DNA of 64,000 nt, from the NCBI GenBank assembly GCA_947589425.1, contig CANQAV010000002.1:145782-209781 (forward strand), in the 5' to 3' direction. Source of the DNA: Candidatus Gastranaerophilales bacterium (GTDB lineage Bacteria > Cyanobacteriota > Vampirovibrionia > Gastranaerophilales > Gastranaerophilaceae). This document shows, piece by piece, positions 46,403 through 55,895 of the stretch. Every line of letters starts with the position of its first letter. The stretch's first letter is position 1. A program made the position numbers and the translations under genes. The notes beneath the pieces were generated by a model. The model was not told where the DNA came from. It saw only the letters and a program-made list of their open reading frames with translations, and made no database searches.

Positions 46403-47464
46403 TTAGTTTTCTTCTTCCTGAGCTTTATTTTTGTTAGAAATTTTTTCTCTTATTTTAAGTTCAATTTCTTTTAAAATTTCAGGATTTTGTTCAAGAAATT
46501 CTTTTGCTTTATCTCTTCCCTGTCCGAGTTTTTCATCGTTATAGCTAAACCATGCGCCCGCTTTTTTGATGATATCAAAATTTACGGCAACATCAATTGT
46601 GTTTCCCAGAGCACAGATACCTTTTCCGTATATAATATCAAATTCTGCGGTTTTAAAAGGCGGTGCAACTTTGTTTTTTACAACTTTTACTCTTACACGG
46701 TTTCCGATATCTTCGTTATCTTTGTTTTTAACGCTGTCGCATCTTCTTATATCCAATCTTACGGAAGAATAATATTTAAGCGCCTGTCCGCCTGTTGTTG
46801 TTTCGGGATTTCCAAACATTATACCGATTTTTTGTCTTAATTGGTTAATGAAAATAACGGTTGTGTTTGTTTTTGCTACAACTGCGGTTAATTTTCTGAG
46901 ACCTTTTGACATAAGACGTGCTTGCAGACCCATTTGCTGTTCGTCCATCGCTTTTTCAATTTCAGCTTTAGGTACAAGTGCCGCAACGGAGTCTATTACA
47001 ATGACATCAATTGCACCTGAGCGGACAAGCTCTTCCGCAATTTCAAGGGCTTGTTCACCCGTATCGGGCTGCGAGATAAGAAGCTGGTCAATATCAACCC
47101 CTAAATTTCTTGCATATTCAGGGTCAAGTGCATGCTCGGCATCAATAAACGCCGCTATTCCGCCCATTTTTTGAGCATTTGCAACAATGTGCTGTGCTAA
47201 AGTTGTTTTACCTGAAGATTCGGGTCCGTATATTTCAATAATTCTTCCTCTCGGCACTCCGCCTATTCCTAATGCTATATCAAGAGCCAAAGCGCCCGTC
47301 GGGATACATTCGCAATTAACGCTTGTTTTATCACCCAAGCGCATTATTGAGCCTTTTCCGAAATCTTTTTCAATTTTATCCAAAGCAAGCTTCAGTGCTT
47401 TGTTTTTTCCTTCCTGTATGGCTTTTTGGTCATTTTCTTCTATTTCTTTAACGGCAGGACACAT
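46403..47464 (-). CDS. recA: Recombinase RecA
   Basis: RecA forms ATP filaments on single-stranded DNA for recombination and repair. I choose ATG 47464 (GAGG 9 nt upstream) over the track GTG at 47479; length is 353. Motifs: [20 protein letters not shown], Walker [26 protein letters not shown], and loop region [20 protein letters not shown] (20 residues). I see no clear LexA box upstream, but this was a visual check only. It is followed by two co-directional genes of unknown role. Confidence 0.97.
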   Translation of the reverse strand: MCPAVKEIEENDQKAIQEGKNKALKLALDKIEKDFGKGSIMRLGDKTSVNCECIPTGALALDIALGIGGVPRGRIIEIYGPESSGKTTLAQHIVANAQKMGGIAAFIDAEHALDPEYARNLGVDIDQLLISQPDTGEQALEIAEELVRSGAIDVIVIDSVAALVPKAEIEKAMDEQQMGLQARLMSKGLRKLTAVVAKTNTTVIFINQLRQKIGIMFGNPETTTGGQALKYYSSVRLDIRRCDSVKNKDNEDIGNRVRVKVVKNKVAPPFKTAEFDIIYGKGICALGNTIDVAVNFDIIKKAGAWFSYNDEKLGQGRDKAKEFLEQNPEILKEIELKIREKISNKNKAQEEEN

Positions 47465-47515
47465 AATTTTTTTCCTCACTTCCCTATTGTTAGTTTATAT
47501 TATATAATAAATTTT

Positions 47516-48334
47516 ATGAAAACTCTAAAACTTAACAATTTTGAAATAGGCGGGTCAAAACTTACAATTTTGGCGGGACCTTGCGCTATGGAATCATATG
47601 AGATTTGCTATAAAACCGCTAAAAAACTAAAAGAAATTACAAAAAAGCTCGATATTAATTTTGTTTTTAAAACTTCTTTTGATAAAGCAAATCGTTCCTC
47701 GCTCAATTCTTACAGGGGTTTGGGAATGGAAGAAGGATTGAAAATTTTATCCGAAATTAAAAAAGAGCTCGATATTCCGATTGTAACGGATATCCACGAG
47801 CCCTATCAGGCTGAAATTGCTGCTCGTACTGCAGATATCATTCAAATACCCGCATTTTTGTGCAGACAGACGGATTTACTTGTTTGCGCAGCTAAAACGG
47901 GAAAAATCGTAAACATAAAAAAAGGACAGTTTTTATCTCCTCATCAGATGAAATCAATTGCAAAAAAAGTGTCTGAAAGCGGAAATGACAATATTTTAAT
48001 AACGGAACGGGGTGCATCATTCGGCTATAACAATCTTGTTGTCGATATGAGAGGTGTTTCAATTATACAGGATGAAATAGGATATCCTCTTGTATTTGAT
48101 GCAACTCACAGTGTCCAAATTCCGGGGGGTCATGGCTCATCTTCTTCGGGAGAAAGAAAATTTGTTCCTCTTCTGGCAAAATCAGCAGTTGCGGCAGGAG
48201 CAAAATGCCTTTTCTTTGAAATTCATCCGAGTCCCGAAGATGCCCTTTGCGACGGGGATAATATGCTTCCTTTGGATGAGTGTGAAGAAACTTTTGATAT
48301 TTGTAATAAAATATTTAAATTGGTGTTAAATTAA
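47516..48334 (+). CDS. kdsA: 3-deoxy-8-phosphooctulonate synthase (KDO-8-P synthase)
   Basis: KdsA condenses arabinose-5-phosphate and PEP to KDO-8-phosphate for lipopolysaccharide, which is direct evidence for a Gram-negative outer membrane. The true start is ATG 47516 (272 residues); the track's 30-residue extension overlaps the recA promoter. LAGPCAME has Cys23 where metal-dependent enzymes have cysteine and E. coli has asparagine, so this is the metal-dependent class. Other blocks: KTSFDKANRSS, TDIHEPYQAE, DATHSVQIPGG. No SD; TATAAT ends 7 nt before ATG. Confidence 0.95.
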   Translation: MKTLKLNNFEIGGSKLTILAGPCAMESYEICYKTAKKLKEITKKLDINFVFKTSFDKANRSSLNSYRGLGMEEGLKILSEIKKELDIPIVTDIHEPYQAEIAARTADIIQIPAFLCRQTDLLVCAAKTGKIVNIKKGQFLSPHQMKSIAKKVSESGNDNILITERGASFGYNNLVVDMRGVSIIQDEIGYPLVFDATHSVQIPGGHGSSSSGERKFVPLLAKSAVAAGAKCLFFEIHPSPEDALCDGDNMLPLDECEETFDICNKIFKLVLN

Positions 48335-50070
48335 ATTTCTTCTTCAAACAGCATATCGGCAAGCTCGTGTTCCGTTGTGCCGTTTAATCTTTTGGAGATT
48401 TTTTTCAATTTTTGGCTCATAACTTCCATTTGAGTTGTCCAGATGAAATTATCGTTAACATATTTTTCGCCTTTTTGAAAATCGCCTTCCATTTGAATTT
48501 TAATTATTTCAGACAGCATTTCCCTTGCCGTGGGTACCATTTCGTCAATGTTAACATATAAAACCCCTTCATCCGAAATGCTCATTGCACCTTTTTTGAT
48601 AAAATAATAATTTTGCATAACAGAGCGCACTCTGTGGGCTTGAGAGAGCGTCGGCTTTGATTTAAGCATGTTATCCGATGCATAAGTTACAATTATTTTA
48701 TCTCTTTCTTCTTTGGTATAAAGCCCTGCTTCAACCAATATATCAAGCATTGAAAGGCTTACCATATCGGCTTTATTTTCTTCAATTATTGATTTATATT
48801 TTCCCAAAGCTTCGCATCCTTCTTTCGGGCCCAAAGAGTGTCCGTTTTCGTGTCCTATTGTAAAAGGATGATCCATTTTATCGTCATAATATTGATGAAG
48901 GGACTTATCAAGAATATTATCAAGTCTTTCCTGAAGCTTTTGTTTGGCATCTTCGCTTGTGATAAAGCGGATTTGCCTGTGGTAAACATTTCTTCTTCCT
49001 CCCCCTATTGTAAGAGAGAGTTTATCATTGTTCGGCAGGTTTTCGGCCAATGTTATACCCGCACGAAATGCGCCGACATCCCCCGCAACTTCAATTAAAT
49101 CTACATCTACCATTGTTTGAGAAATATCGTCTTTTTTTGATATAACTTGTTCGTATTGGTCGCAAAACGGCATATTCTGCGCCATTAAAGGAAGAAAATC
49201 TTTAACTTTTAAAATATAGTCCGTTCCTTCTTTGTTTACAATTCCGACTCTTGCCCCCAGATAATCTTTTGAAATTACATCAATATTATGTTTTTCTAAA
49301 AGTGCGGACAATTTCTCGTTTTCAAGGACTGTTTGAGTCATTTCATCGGAATAGTTTTCTCTTGTAATTGTAAATTCTAAAGGGGTGTTTTGTAATTGCG
49401 CCCATTTTTTATCCGCATAAGCATCAAGCATTGCATCCGCTTTTAAAAATGCTTCCGATTGCAGTCTTAAATATTCTCTGAAATCAAGGTCGGTTGAAGT
49501 ACAGCTTGCCCTTAATAAAAGTTGCGCAGCTGCTTTAAAATCTTCGCTGAATTTATCAACGTAATCTATTGCAATAAGCTCATCCCCCTTGCGTTCTACT
49601 ACGCTTCTTTGATTGAGGATTTTTTTAACTTCATCAATTTTATTTTCTTCAATCATTTTGATTAAAATATTATGAAATTCTTCTTTTTCAAGGTCTTCGG
49701 GATAAAAACCGCATCCGGGCTTTTTTTCAAGTCCTTTTGCCAAAATAACAAGGTTTGATTCGCAATCAAGAGCAAAAATGCCCTTTTGAGCATCAAAAAG
49801 TATTTTTGTTAATTTTGCTTTTTTGCTTCCTTTTTTAATTTCATCCTCAAGAAATTTTTTAAAAGGCAGATTGTGTCTGCTATCAAGCTCCATGTTGATT
49901 TTTTCTATAATTCTTGCAGCTTTAACAAGACATTTAAGGGTATATTTATCGCCGTCGGCAAGATTTTTAAATTCAATTGAATTTTTATCCAGCATTTTTT
50001 TAACGACAAGACAATCTTTTGAAGCCCTTTTTTCAAGTTCTTTTGTGCTTAAACCATAGTCATATTTCAT
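48331..50070 (-). CDS. M49 (dipeptidyl-peptidase III)-like zinc peptidase
   Basis: The 579-residue soluble protein has TIGHENGHSLGP (His407, Glu408, His411) and, about 30 residues on, IIEENKADMVSLSMLDILVE, whose glutamate would be the third zinc ligand. This arrangement matches bacterial M49-like hydrolases. Classical DPP III has HEXXGH, one residue longer, whereas this protein has the plain five-residue HExxH. The N-terminal part contains GFYPEDLEKEEF, a known bacterial-branch block. It probably removes dipeptides in the cytoplasm. Good SD (AAGGAT). Confidence 0.8.
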   Translation of the reverse strand: MKYDYGLSTKELEKRASKDCLVVKKMLDKNSIEFKNLADGDKYTLKCLVKAARIIEKINMELDSRHNLPFKKFLEDEIKKGSKKAKLTKILFDAQKGIFALDCESNLVILAKGLEKKPGCGFYPEDLEKEEFHNILIKMIEENKIDEVKKILNQRSVVERKGDELIAIDYVDKFSEDFKAAAQLLLRASCTSTDLDFREYLRLQSEAFLKADAMLDAYADKKWAQLQNTPLEFTITRENYSDEMTQTVLENEKLSALLEKHNIDVISKDYLGARVGIVNKEGTDYILKVKDFLPLMAQNMPFCDQYEQVISKKDDISQTMVDVDLIEVAGDVGAFRAGITLAENLPNNDKLSLTIGGGRRNVYHRQIRFITSEDAKQKLQERLDNILDKSLHQYYDDKMDHPFTIGHENGHSLGPKEGCEALGKYKSIIEENKADMVSLSMLDILVEAGLYTKEERDKIIVTYASDNMLKSKPTLSQAHRVRSVMQNYYFIKKGAMSISDEGVLYVNIDEMVPTAREMLSEIIKIQMEGDFQKGEKYVNDNFIWTTQMEVMSQKLKKISKRLNGTTEHELADMLFEEEI

Positions 50071-50294
50071 AGTTTCTATCCTTTATTACAATAAAATTAT
50101 ACATTTTGGAGCTTTTATTGTAAAGAATTATACTTTTATTCTTTTTCCATGGCAAATGATGCTAAAGAGCCGAATGCATTTTTAACTTGTTTTAATTTAT
50201 ATCTCAAATAATTTTCATTATTTTTTTTCGCTTATTTAACTGATTGTTAATTTAATTTATATTTTGTAAAATCTTAAAAAAAGGAAGTGTTGCA

Positions 50295-51335
50295 ATGAAA
50301 TATTTTAGAGGCTCATATATATTCACGATAATTGCCCTTATAACAGCGTGGTTTTGGTCGCATCATGCGCATTTGGGACATGAAGCATCGTGCTTTTTTA
50401 TAATTTTTGTATTAAGCGTTTTGGAAATAAGCTTATCTTTTGATAATGCCGTTATAAATGCCGCAAAACTTGAAAAAATGTCCCCTCTTTGGCAGCACAG
50501 ATTTCTTACCTGGGGGATTGTAATTGCGGTATTCGGGATGAGATTTTTATTTCCCGTTTTAGTTGTGAGCATATTTTCGCATCTCAATTTTATAAAAGTT
50601 GTTGATATGGCATTAAATGATGCGGATAAATATGCCCATTATCTGCATATTTCGCATCCTTCAATCATAACTTTCGGCGGTGCATTTTTGCTTATGCTTT
50701 TCCTTAATTATTTCTTTAATCCCGAAAAAGAAGTTCATTGGATAAAGTTTTTAGAGCACAAATTTAAACTCATGGGAGAAGTAAAAGCAATCGGCGTTAT
50801 TATAACTCTTCTTGTTTTGTTTTTAACACAAAATTATGTTGCGCCCGATATAAGGTATGAAACATTAACTTCCGGAATTTGGGGTATTGCGGTCTATCTT
50901 TTAATTGACGGAATATCCTGTGCTCTTGAAAAAGGAAGCGAAAAGTTTAATTTAAAAGCTCAAAATTGTCCTGCTAATTTTAATCTTAAAAATACATGTT
51001 TTATTAACTTTTTATATCTTGAATTAATAGATGCTTCATTCTCTTTAGACGGTGTTTTAGGAGCATTTGCCCTGAGTAAAGATATTGTTATTATAACGCT
51101 CGGGCTTGCAATCGGCGCTATGTTTGTGCGTTCTTTAACCATTATGCTCGTTGAGAAGAAAACTTTAAAAAATTATATATATCTTGAACATGGCGCACAT
51201 TATGCAATCGGCGCTCTTGCAATTTTGATGTTTATTTCATCTTTCCATGAAGTAAATGAAGTTGTGACAGGGCTTGTAGGACTTGTATTTATTATAGCTG
51301 CGTTTGTTGCTTCCGTCAGAAGCAAAAAAGCTTAA
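50295..51335 (+). CDS. DUF475/TerC-like integral membrane protein
   Basis: The 346-residue protein has about eight to nine hydrophobic helices. Conserved acidic TM motifs of the TerC-like DUF475 family are EISLSFDNAVINA near residue 45, YLLIDGISCALE and ELIDASFSLDGVLGAFAL. Relatives have been linked to tellurite resistance or metal export, which is weak support for function here. The SD AAGGAAG is good. The upstream 224 bp gap is AT-rich. The end overlaps metG by 4 bp. Confidence 0.82.
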   Translation: MKYFRGSYIFTIIALITAWFWSHHAHLGHEASCFFIIFVLSVLEISLSFDNAVINAAKLEKMSPLWQHRFLTWGIVIAVFGMRFLFPVLVVSIFSHLNFIKVVDMALNDADKYAHYLHISHPSIITFGGAFLLMLFLNYFFNPEKEVHWIKFLEHKFKLMGEVKAIGVIITLLVLFLTQNYVAPDIRYETLTSGIWGIAVYLLIDGISCALEKGSEKFNLKAQNCPANFNLKNTCFINFLYLELIDASFSLDGVLGAFALSKDIVIITLGLAIGAMFVRSLTIMLVEKKTLKNYIYLEHGAHYAIGALAILMFISSFHEVNEVVTGLVGLVFIIAAFVASVRSKKA

Positions 51336-52891
51336 TTCTTTTTTGCTTTATCGGCTAATTCGCTGTCCAGCCTTAAAAATACGGGTTTGATATCTTCTTT
51401 TGAGATTAATTTACCCGTTTTAATGTTATTTAATTTAATATCATCAAGCTTTAAGGTAATATCATATTTAAGTTCATCCGCCATACGCTTTGCAATATTC
51501 GGACAATAAGGATATATAAGAGAAGCTATCACGCACATAACTTCTAAAACGGCGTATAAGACTTCTCCGCACTCTTTCATTTTGCCTTCTTTTGCAAGCG
51601 CCCAGGGGGCAGAGTTTGTAACAAATTTATTTGTTTTATCAACAAGCTCAATTATTTCAGAAGCCGCTTCCTGTATTTCAAAAAAGTTAAAATGATGTTT
51701 AACGCTCTCTATTGTCTTTTTTGCATCCTCAAAAAGAACAGGGGTATTAATAAATTCTTCTTTTATCACGCCGTCAAAATATTTATCAAGCATTGAAAGA
51801 GTTCGATTTAAAAGATTTCCCATGGAATTTGCAAGGTGAGCGTTAACTTTTTCTTTAAAATCATCATCGGAATAGTTGCCGTCTTTTCCTAAAGGTGCTG
51901 CTGATGCCATATAGTATCTTAGGGGGTCCGCTATATCAAGATTGAATGATTTCATTATACCTTCGGGAGAAACAACATTACCCAAAGATTTTGACATTTT
52001 TGTTTCATCAATTGTAATCCAGCCATGGGCTAAAATGTGCTTTGGAAGTGGAAGATTAAGCGCCATTAAAATTGCGGGCCAGTATATGCTGTGGAATTTT
52101 AATATATCTTTTCCGATAACCTGAACATCCGCACTCCAGTATTTCCTGAAATCGTCGCTGTTTTCTTCGCAATTATATCCTAAAGCCGTAATATAGTTTG
52201 ACAAGGCATCAATCCAAACGTATATAACCTGCTCATCATCTCCTAAAACATCAATTCCCCAGCTTACATTTTTCTTTGCTCTTGAAACGGAGATATCTTC
52301 AATGTTTTCCAATTGGTTTAAAACTTCTTTTACCCTGAAGGAAGGGATTATAAAATCAGGATTTTGATTGATGTGTTTAATTATTGCATCTTTGTATTTT
52401 GTCAATTTAAAAAAATAGTTCTCTTCTTCAACCACTTCGGGTTTTTTCTTGTGCACGGGGCACAAGCCGTTTTCATCAAGGTCTTTTTCGCTTAAAAACG
52501 CTTCACAGCCCGAACAATAAAGCCCCTTATAAGCGTGTTTATATATATCACCCTGTTTTAGAAGCTTATCAAATATTTTTTGAACGGCTTTTTTGTGTTG
52601 TTCATCGGTTGTTCTGATAAAACGGGAATAGTTAATATCAAGCAATTTCCAAGCATCAATAAATTTTTGGGTATTGATATCGCAAAATTCTTTGGGGGTT
52701 ATTCCTAATGAAGCAGAAGTTTTTTGGATTTTAATACCGTGTTCGTCAACTCCCGTCAACATAAAAGCATTATCAGTTCTTTGACTGTAGTGCCTTGTTA
52801 TGATATCCGTTAATATTTTTTCATAAGCATGTCCGATATGAGGAGCGCCGTTAACGTAATCTATTGCGGTCGTTGTATAAAACTTATCCAT
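51332..52891 (-). CDS. metG: Methionyl-tRNA synthetase
   Basis: MetG charges tRNA-Met. The 519-residue class I synthetase has YVNGAPHIGHAYEK (HIGH motif) and KMSKSLGN (KMSKS). The zinc knuckle has CSGCEAFLSEKDLDENGLCP, then HKK; one zinc position is histidine-like. It lacks the C-terminal tRNA-binding dimerisation domain of longer MetRS, as in many bacteria with about 510 residues. The AAA gene lies 38 bp downstream of its start on the minus strand, upstream in transcription. Confidence 0.96.
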   Translation of the reverse strand: MDKFYTTTAIDYVNGAPHIGHAYEKILTDIITRHYSQRTDNAFMLTGVDEHGIKIQKTSASLGITPKEFCDINTQKFIDAWKLLDINYSRFIRTTDEQHKKAVQKIFDKLLKQGDIYKHAYKGLYCSGCEAFLSEKDLDENGLCPVHKKKPEVVEEENYFFKLTKYKDAIIKHINQNPDFIIPSFRVKEVLNQLENIEDISVSRAKKNVSWGIDVLGDDEQVIYVWIDALSNYITALGYNCEENSDDFRKYWSADVQVIGKDILKFHSIYWPAILMALNLPLPKHILAHGWITIDETKMSKSLGNVVSPEGIMKSFNLDIADPLRYYMASAAPLGKDGNYSDDDFKEKVNAHLANSMGNLLNRTLSMLDKYFDGVIKEEFINTPVLFEDAKKTIESVKHHFNFFEIQEAASEIIELVDKTNKFVTNSAPWALAKEGKMKECGEVLYAVLEVMCVIASLIYPYCPNIAKRMADELKYDITLKLDDIKLNNIKTGKLISKEDIKPVFLRLDSELADKAKKN

Positions 52892-52929
52892 AATAAAATC
52901 CTAATTTATCTTCAACAAATTGGATTATA

Positions 52930-54369
52930 TCATAAACCGTAAGAGAAGCCTATATTTTTAGCAGGTCTTTTGCTTTTCGGAAGATATTTTTTCTCGTCAA
53001 TTTTTTCAATATTTGTTATTTTGACTGCCTGAATAAAATCTTCTTTTGATAATTCCCTGTTTTTCCTGTAGGCGATTTTAGACGCTTCAATTATTAATTT
53101 TGAAATGTTATCAGGACTAAAGCCGACTAAAAGAGAGGATAATTCTTCTAAATCCTTTTTATTTTCCATAATTGGTTTACCCTTAGAAAATTTGGAAAGA
53201 AGTTTTTCCAGAAGTGTTTTTATTTCTTCTTTATCAGGCAAACCTATGTAAGAATTAAGATTAATCCTTCTTTTTACCGCACTGTCAAGAGAATCATACA
53301 TATTTGTTGCGCCGATTATAATGATATTATTTTCTATTGCTTCATTTATCATTACAAGAAGGGCATTAACCACTTTGTTGTCTTCTAAGCCTCCTTCGGA
53401 TGAACTTATTTCAGACCTTTTTGAATACATTGAATCCATTTCATCCATAAATAAAATGACGGGCTTTTCGCTTTTACTTGCAATCTTTTTCAGTTCTTCA
53501 AAACCGCTTTTGATATTTAAAACGGTACCGTTTATATAGGTTGAGCCTACGGTAGATAAATCCATTTTATACATATCACAGCCTGATTTTGCCGCTATGG
53601 CTTGCGCAAGCATTGTTTTACCGCATCCGGGCGGACCGTGGAAAACAATGAAATGCGGAATTTCAATTCCGTATTCTTCTTCTCTTTTTTTAGCTTCTTC
53701 TTTATGCTCAAGGGGATATATGATTAAATCTTCAACATCTTGAACAATATCTTTAATACCCACAACATCATCAAGAGATTTAGGCGAAGTTTTTGAAGGA
53801 ATATATTTTTCAATTAAAGGCTGTCTTCCGCTTTTTCCCGCCGTACCGTATGCGCTTGAATTTAAAGAAGGTTCTTGTTCATAAGTATATATAGTATAGC
53901 TTTGCGCATCCTGCTCCGCTTCATATTCTGTCATTTCATCATATTTACACCCTAAATCATCTCTCCAGGTATGAGCCTGTAAAAGCTGAGGGTTTGAATT
54001 AATAACTTCTTGAATTGTTGCATTATCCATAGTCTTATCTGTTATACGATAAGACTCCTCGTCATAATGTTCAATATCTCTTCTTGCATAATCCAATTCG
54101 GGGTATAGATATTCAATTTGCCTGTAAAGATAGCATTTTGCATCAATTAAAAATTTTGAAAGCAGATTAATTACCCTGTAATATTTAATTGTACCCTTTC
54201 TTTCGCAGTTTCTTATTTGATTTTCGCAAAAATTACAAACATCGTTAATTTGTAAAAGAGTTTGATTCATGGGGCTTTGCGGGTTTGTGTTTAATTTTTC
54301 TTTAAGTTCGTTATCAAGTTTCTTACTGTATCCGAAATTGATTTTAGAGTTAACGGGAGTAATTTGCAT
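52930..54369 (-). CDS. AAA+ ATPase with N-terminal NFG motif
   Basis: The 479-residue protein begins MQITPVNSKINFGYSKK, similar to the SFxG-tagged proteins here. Residues 1-180 are helical and unassigned. A single classical AAA module follows: Walker A HGPPGCGKTMLAQ (Lys251), Walker B ILFMDEMDSMYSKR, sensor-1 IIGATNMYDSLD and arginine-finger region AVKRRIN. It resembles FtsH/p97/Vps4-type AAA domains but has no protease. The C-terminus again ends NIGFSYGL. Substrate is unknown. Confidence 0.85.
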   Translation of the reverse strand: MQITPVNSKINFGYSKKLDNELKEKLNTNPQSPMNQTLLQINDVCNFCENQIRNCERKGTIKYYRVINLLSKFLIDAKCYLYRQIEYLYPELDYARRDIEHYDEESYRITDKTMDNATIQEVINSNPQLLQAHTWRDDLGCKYDEMTEYEAEQDAQSYTIYTYEQEPSLNSSAYGTAGKSGRQPLIEKYIPSKTSPKSLDDVVGIKDIVQDVEDLIIYPLEHKEEAKKREEEYGIEIPHFIVFHGPPGCGKTMLAQAIAAKSGCDMYKMDLSTVGSTYINGTVLNIKSGFEELKKIASKSEKPVILFMDEMDSMYSKRSEISSSEGGLEDNKVVNALLVMINEAIENNIIIIGATNMYDSLDSAVKRRINLNSYIGLPDKEEIKTLLEKLLSKFSKGKPIMENKKDLEELSSLLVGFSPDNISKLIIEASKIAYRKNRELSKEDFIQAVKITNIEKIDEKKYLPKSKRPAKNIGFSYGL

Positions 54370-54432
54370 AATATATTTTCTCTCATGGGTTTTAAAAATT
54401 ATAATGTCCCTGAAAAAAAATTTTTGCCAAGT

Positions 54433-54975
54433 CTAATATTCATATTTATAATATAATTCTTCGCTTCTTTGGCTGTATTTTTCATATAATTCGGGATTCA
54501 TCAGCCTTAAAAAACCGTCTATTAAACCGACATTATCCCTTTTTCTCAATTCAATCGAGTCGTTTTTTATTCTTTTTGCCATTCTTCTTGAGCTCATTGA
54601 AGCAGGAAGCGCAGCTCCCGTTAACATTGTATTTGAAGAGGCAAGTTTTAATTTTTTAATTCTTTCTTCTTGGGGGCTGAAGCGCCATGTCCTTCCGATT
54701 AGTTCATATTCAAGATTTTTCAGCCTTTCTTCATCGCTGAATTCGGGGTAGGTTCTGGGGAAGTGTCTTTTTTCCATGATTTCTATTGCCTTTAAATCTT
54801 TTTCGGAAAATTTAACGGGATATGGTGTAGGTTTTGCGCTCATTATATCTTCTTTTGTAATTGTTACGGTCTGAACAGGCTCATAACAATAACATGCCAA
54901 AGGAAGAAAAACCGAATAGAAAATTAGCGCAAATACAACGCTGTAGCAGATTTGAAATTTTATATATTTATTCAT
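54433..54975 (-). CDS. Secreted protein with RLxxLE...G repeat
   Basis: The 180-residue protein has a hydrophobic N-terminus (CYSVVFALIFYSVFLPLACYCYEP), a signal peptide or anchor. Two imperfect repeats follow: SDEERLKNLEYELIGRTWRF and SPQEERIKKLKLA. The first is the (E)RLxxLExxxFG pattern common in secreted proteins of cyanobacteria and relatives. The start has no clear SD. It lies 63 bp upstream of the AAA gene on the same strand. Function is unknown. Confidence 0.65.
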   Translation of the reverse strand: MNKYIKFQICYSVVFALIFYSVFLPLACYCYEPVQTVTITKEDIMSAKPTPYPVKFSEKDLKAIEIMEKRHFPRTYPEFSDEERLKNLEYELIGRTWRFSPQEERIKKLKLASSNTMLTGAALPASMSSRRMAKRIKNDSIELRKRDNVGLIDGFLRLMNPELYEKYSQRSEELYYKYEY

Positions 54976-55166
54976 GGAAAAACTTAGTCAAATTAATCTG
55001 AATTAAATTTACGACATTTTAAAAATAGTTTCATTCCCTTTTATGGCAAGGTTTTCAGGCAATATTAATTTTTGTAAAAAAATGAAAGAAAATCATAAAG
55101 TATATTATAAAAATTCCGTTAACCATGATAACGAGAATATATTATGGATGCTTAAGGTTGTAAAAA

Positions 55167-55736
55167 ATGAGAAAAATTATTGTATTACTATGTCTGATTT
55201 TCAGCTTAGTATTTGGCTCATCGCAGTGCTTTGCCCTTGATTATTCGAAGATTTCCACAAACACAAAGATTGTAGCGGCACTGAATGCACTTGAGGGAAT
55301 TAACAGACGAGACGTAATTGCTATTTTGTACGGACACAATGCCACAAAAAAACCCATTAGAGTCATGTTTAGAGATTTTGCTTTATTCGGCTATCAAGAT
55401 TGTGAAGCCGTTACGATACAGACAAAGAACAACGGTTTGGTTATATATATAAATTCAGAGCATAAAGGCGCAAGCCCCGAATGTATTGCTTGTTTAATAG
55501 CGCATGAGTCGCAGCATCATACTTATACCAATTCCAGACAGGAAGAGCTGAGAGCCTGGATATCGGAATCGCAGGCATGGAATGAATTGACAAAAAGAAA
55601 CAGAGCACTTTTAACTTCAAATGAGCCTTTAGCCAAAAGAGAAAATTATATAGCCAAATTGAGAACTAAAAACGGTATAGTCGGAATACAAAAACTTATT
55701 GCATCAAACCCTGTTTATGCAGGCTTAGCAAATTAA
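55167..55736 (+). CDS. Secreted putative zinc metallopeptidase
   Basis: The 189-residue protein has a signal peptide (MRKIIVLLCLIFSLVFGSSQCFA). The mature part holds CLIAHESQHHTYTNSRQEELRAW, with HExxH (HESQH) and a glutamate about 12 residues on (EELRAW), the layout of small gluzincin or M48-like peptidases. Two cysteines (DCEA, ECIAC) could form a disulphide. The SD is AAGG at 9 nt. The 65-residue ORF overlapping its start is a shadow. The function call rests on the single motif. Confidence 0.6.
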   Translation: MRKIIVLLCLIFSLVFGSSQCFALDYSKISTNTKIVAALNALEGINRRDVIAILYGHNATKKPIRVMFRDFALFGYQDCEAVTIQTKNNGLVIYINSEHKGASPECIACLIAHESQHHTYTNSRQEELRAWISESQAWNELTKRNRALLTSNEPLAKRENYIAKLRTKNGIVGIQKLIASNPVYAGLAN

Positions 55737-55762
55737 AAGCCCCGAGGTATACGTTTAATAAG

Positions 55763-55803
55763 GCAAAATAAACCCTATTTTACGGGCGAGATTTTGCTTT
55801 TTT
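55763..55803 (+). terminator. Probable terminator after the secreted peptidase gene
   Basis: GCAAAAT and ATTTTGC form the outer stem, with CCC/GGG pairing inside, followed by a seven-T run. It lies 27 bp after the stop codon. Confidence 0.55.
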
Positions 55804-55895
55804 CATATTATATTTTGATGCCTTAAATCCGAATAAAAATAAAAGAAGGGTTTAAGAATATATTTATTCAAAAATTAATATGCTAAAATTGCAAT

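Noticed and set aside
46403-47515. SOS control of recA through a LexA box
   Set aside because: No clear GAAC-N4-GTTC or CTG-N10-CAG palindrome is visible between recA and kdsA; lineage-specific boxes cannot be excluded.
50136-50207. Possible 23-residue minus-strand peptide (LRYKLKQVKNAFGSLASFAMEKE)
   Set aside because: Composition looks protein-like, but the only start is TTG without SD and there is no promoter; perhaps a remnant.
55043-55240. 65-residue plus-strand ORF upstream of the secreted peptidase
   Set aside because: It overlaps the signal-peptide region of the real gene in another frame and has no SD.
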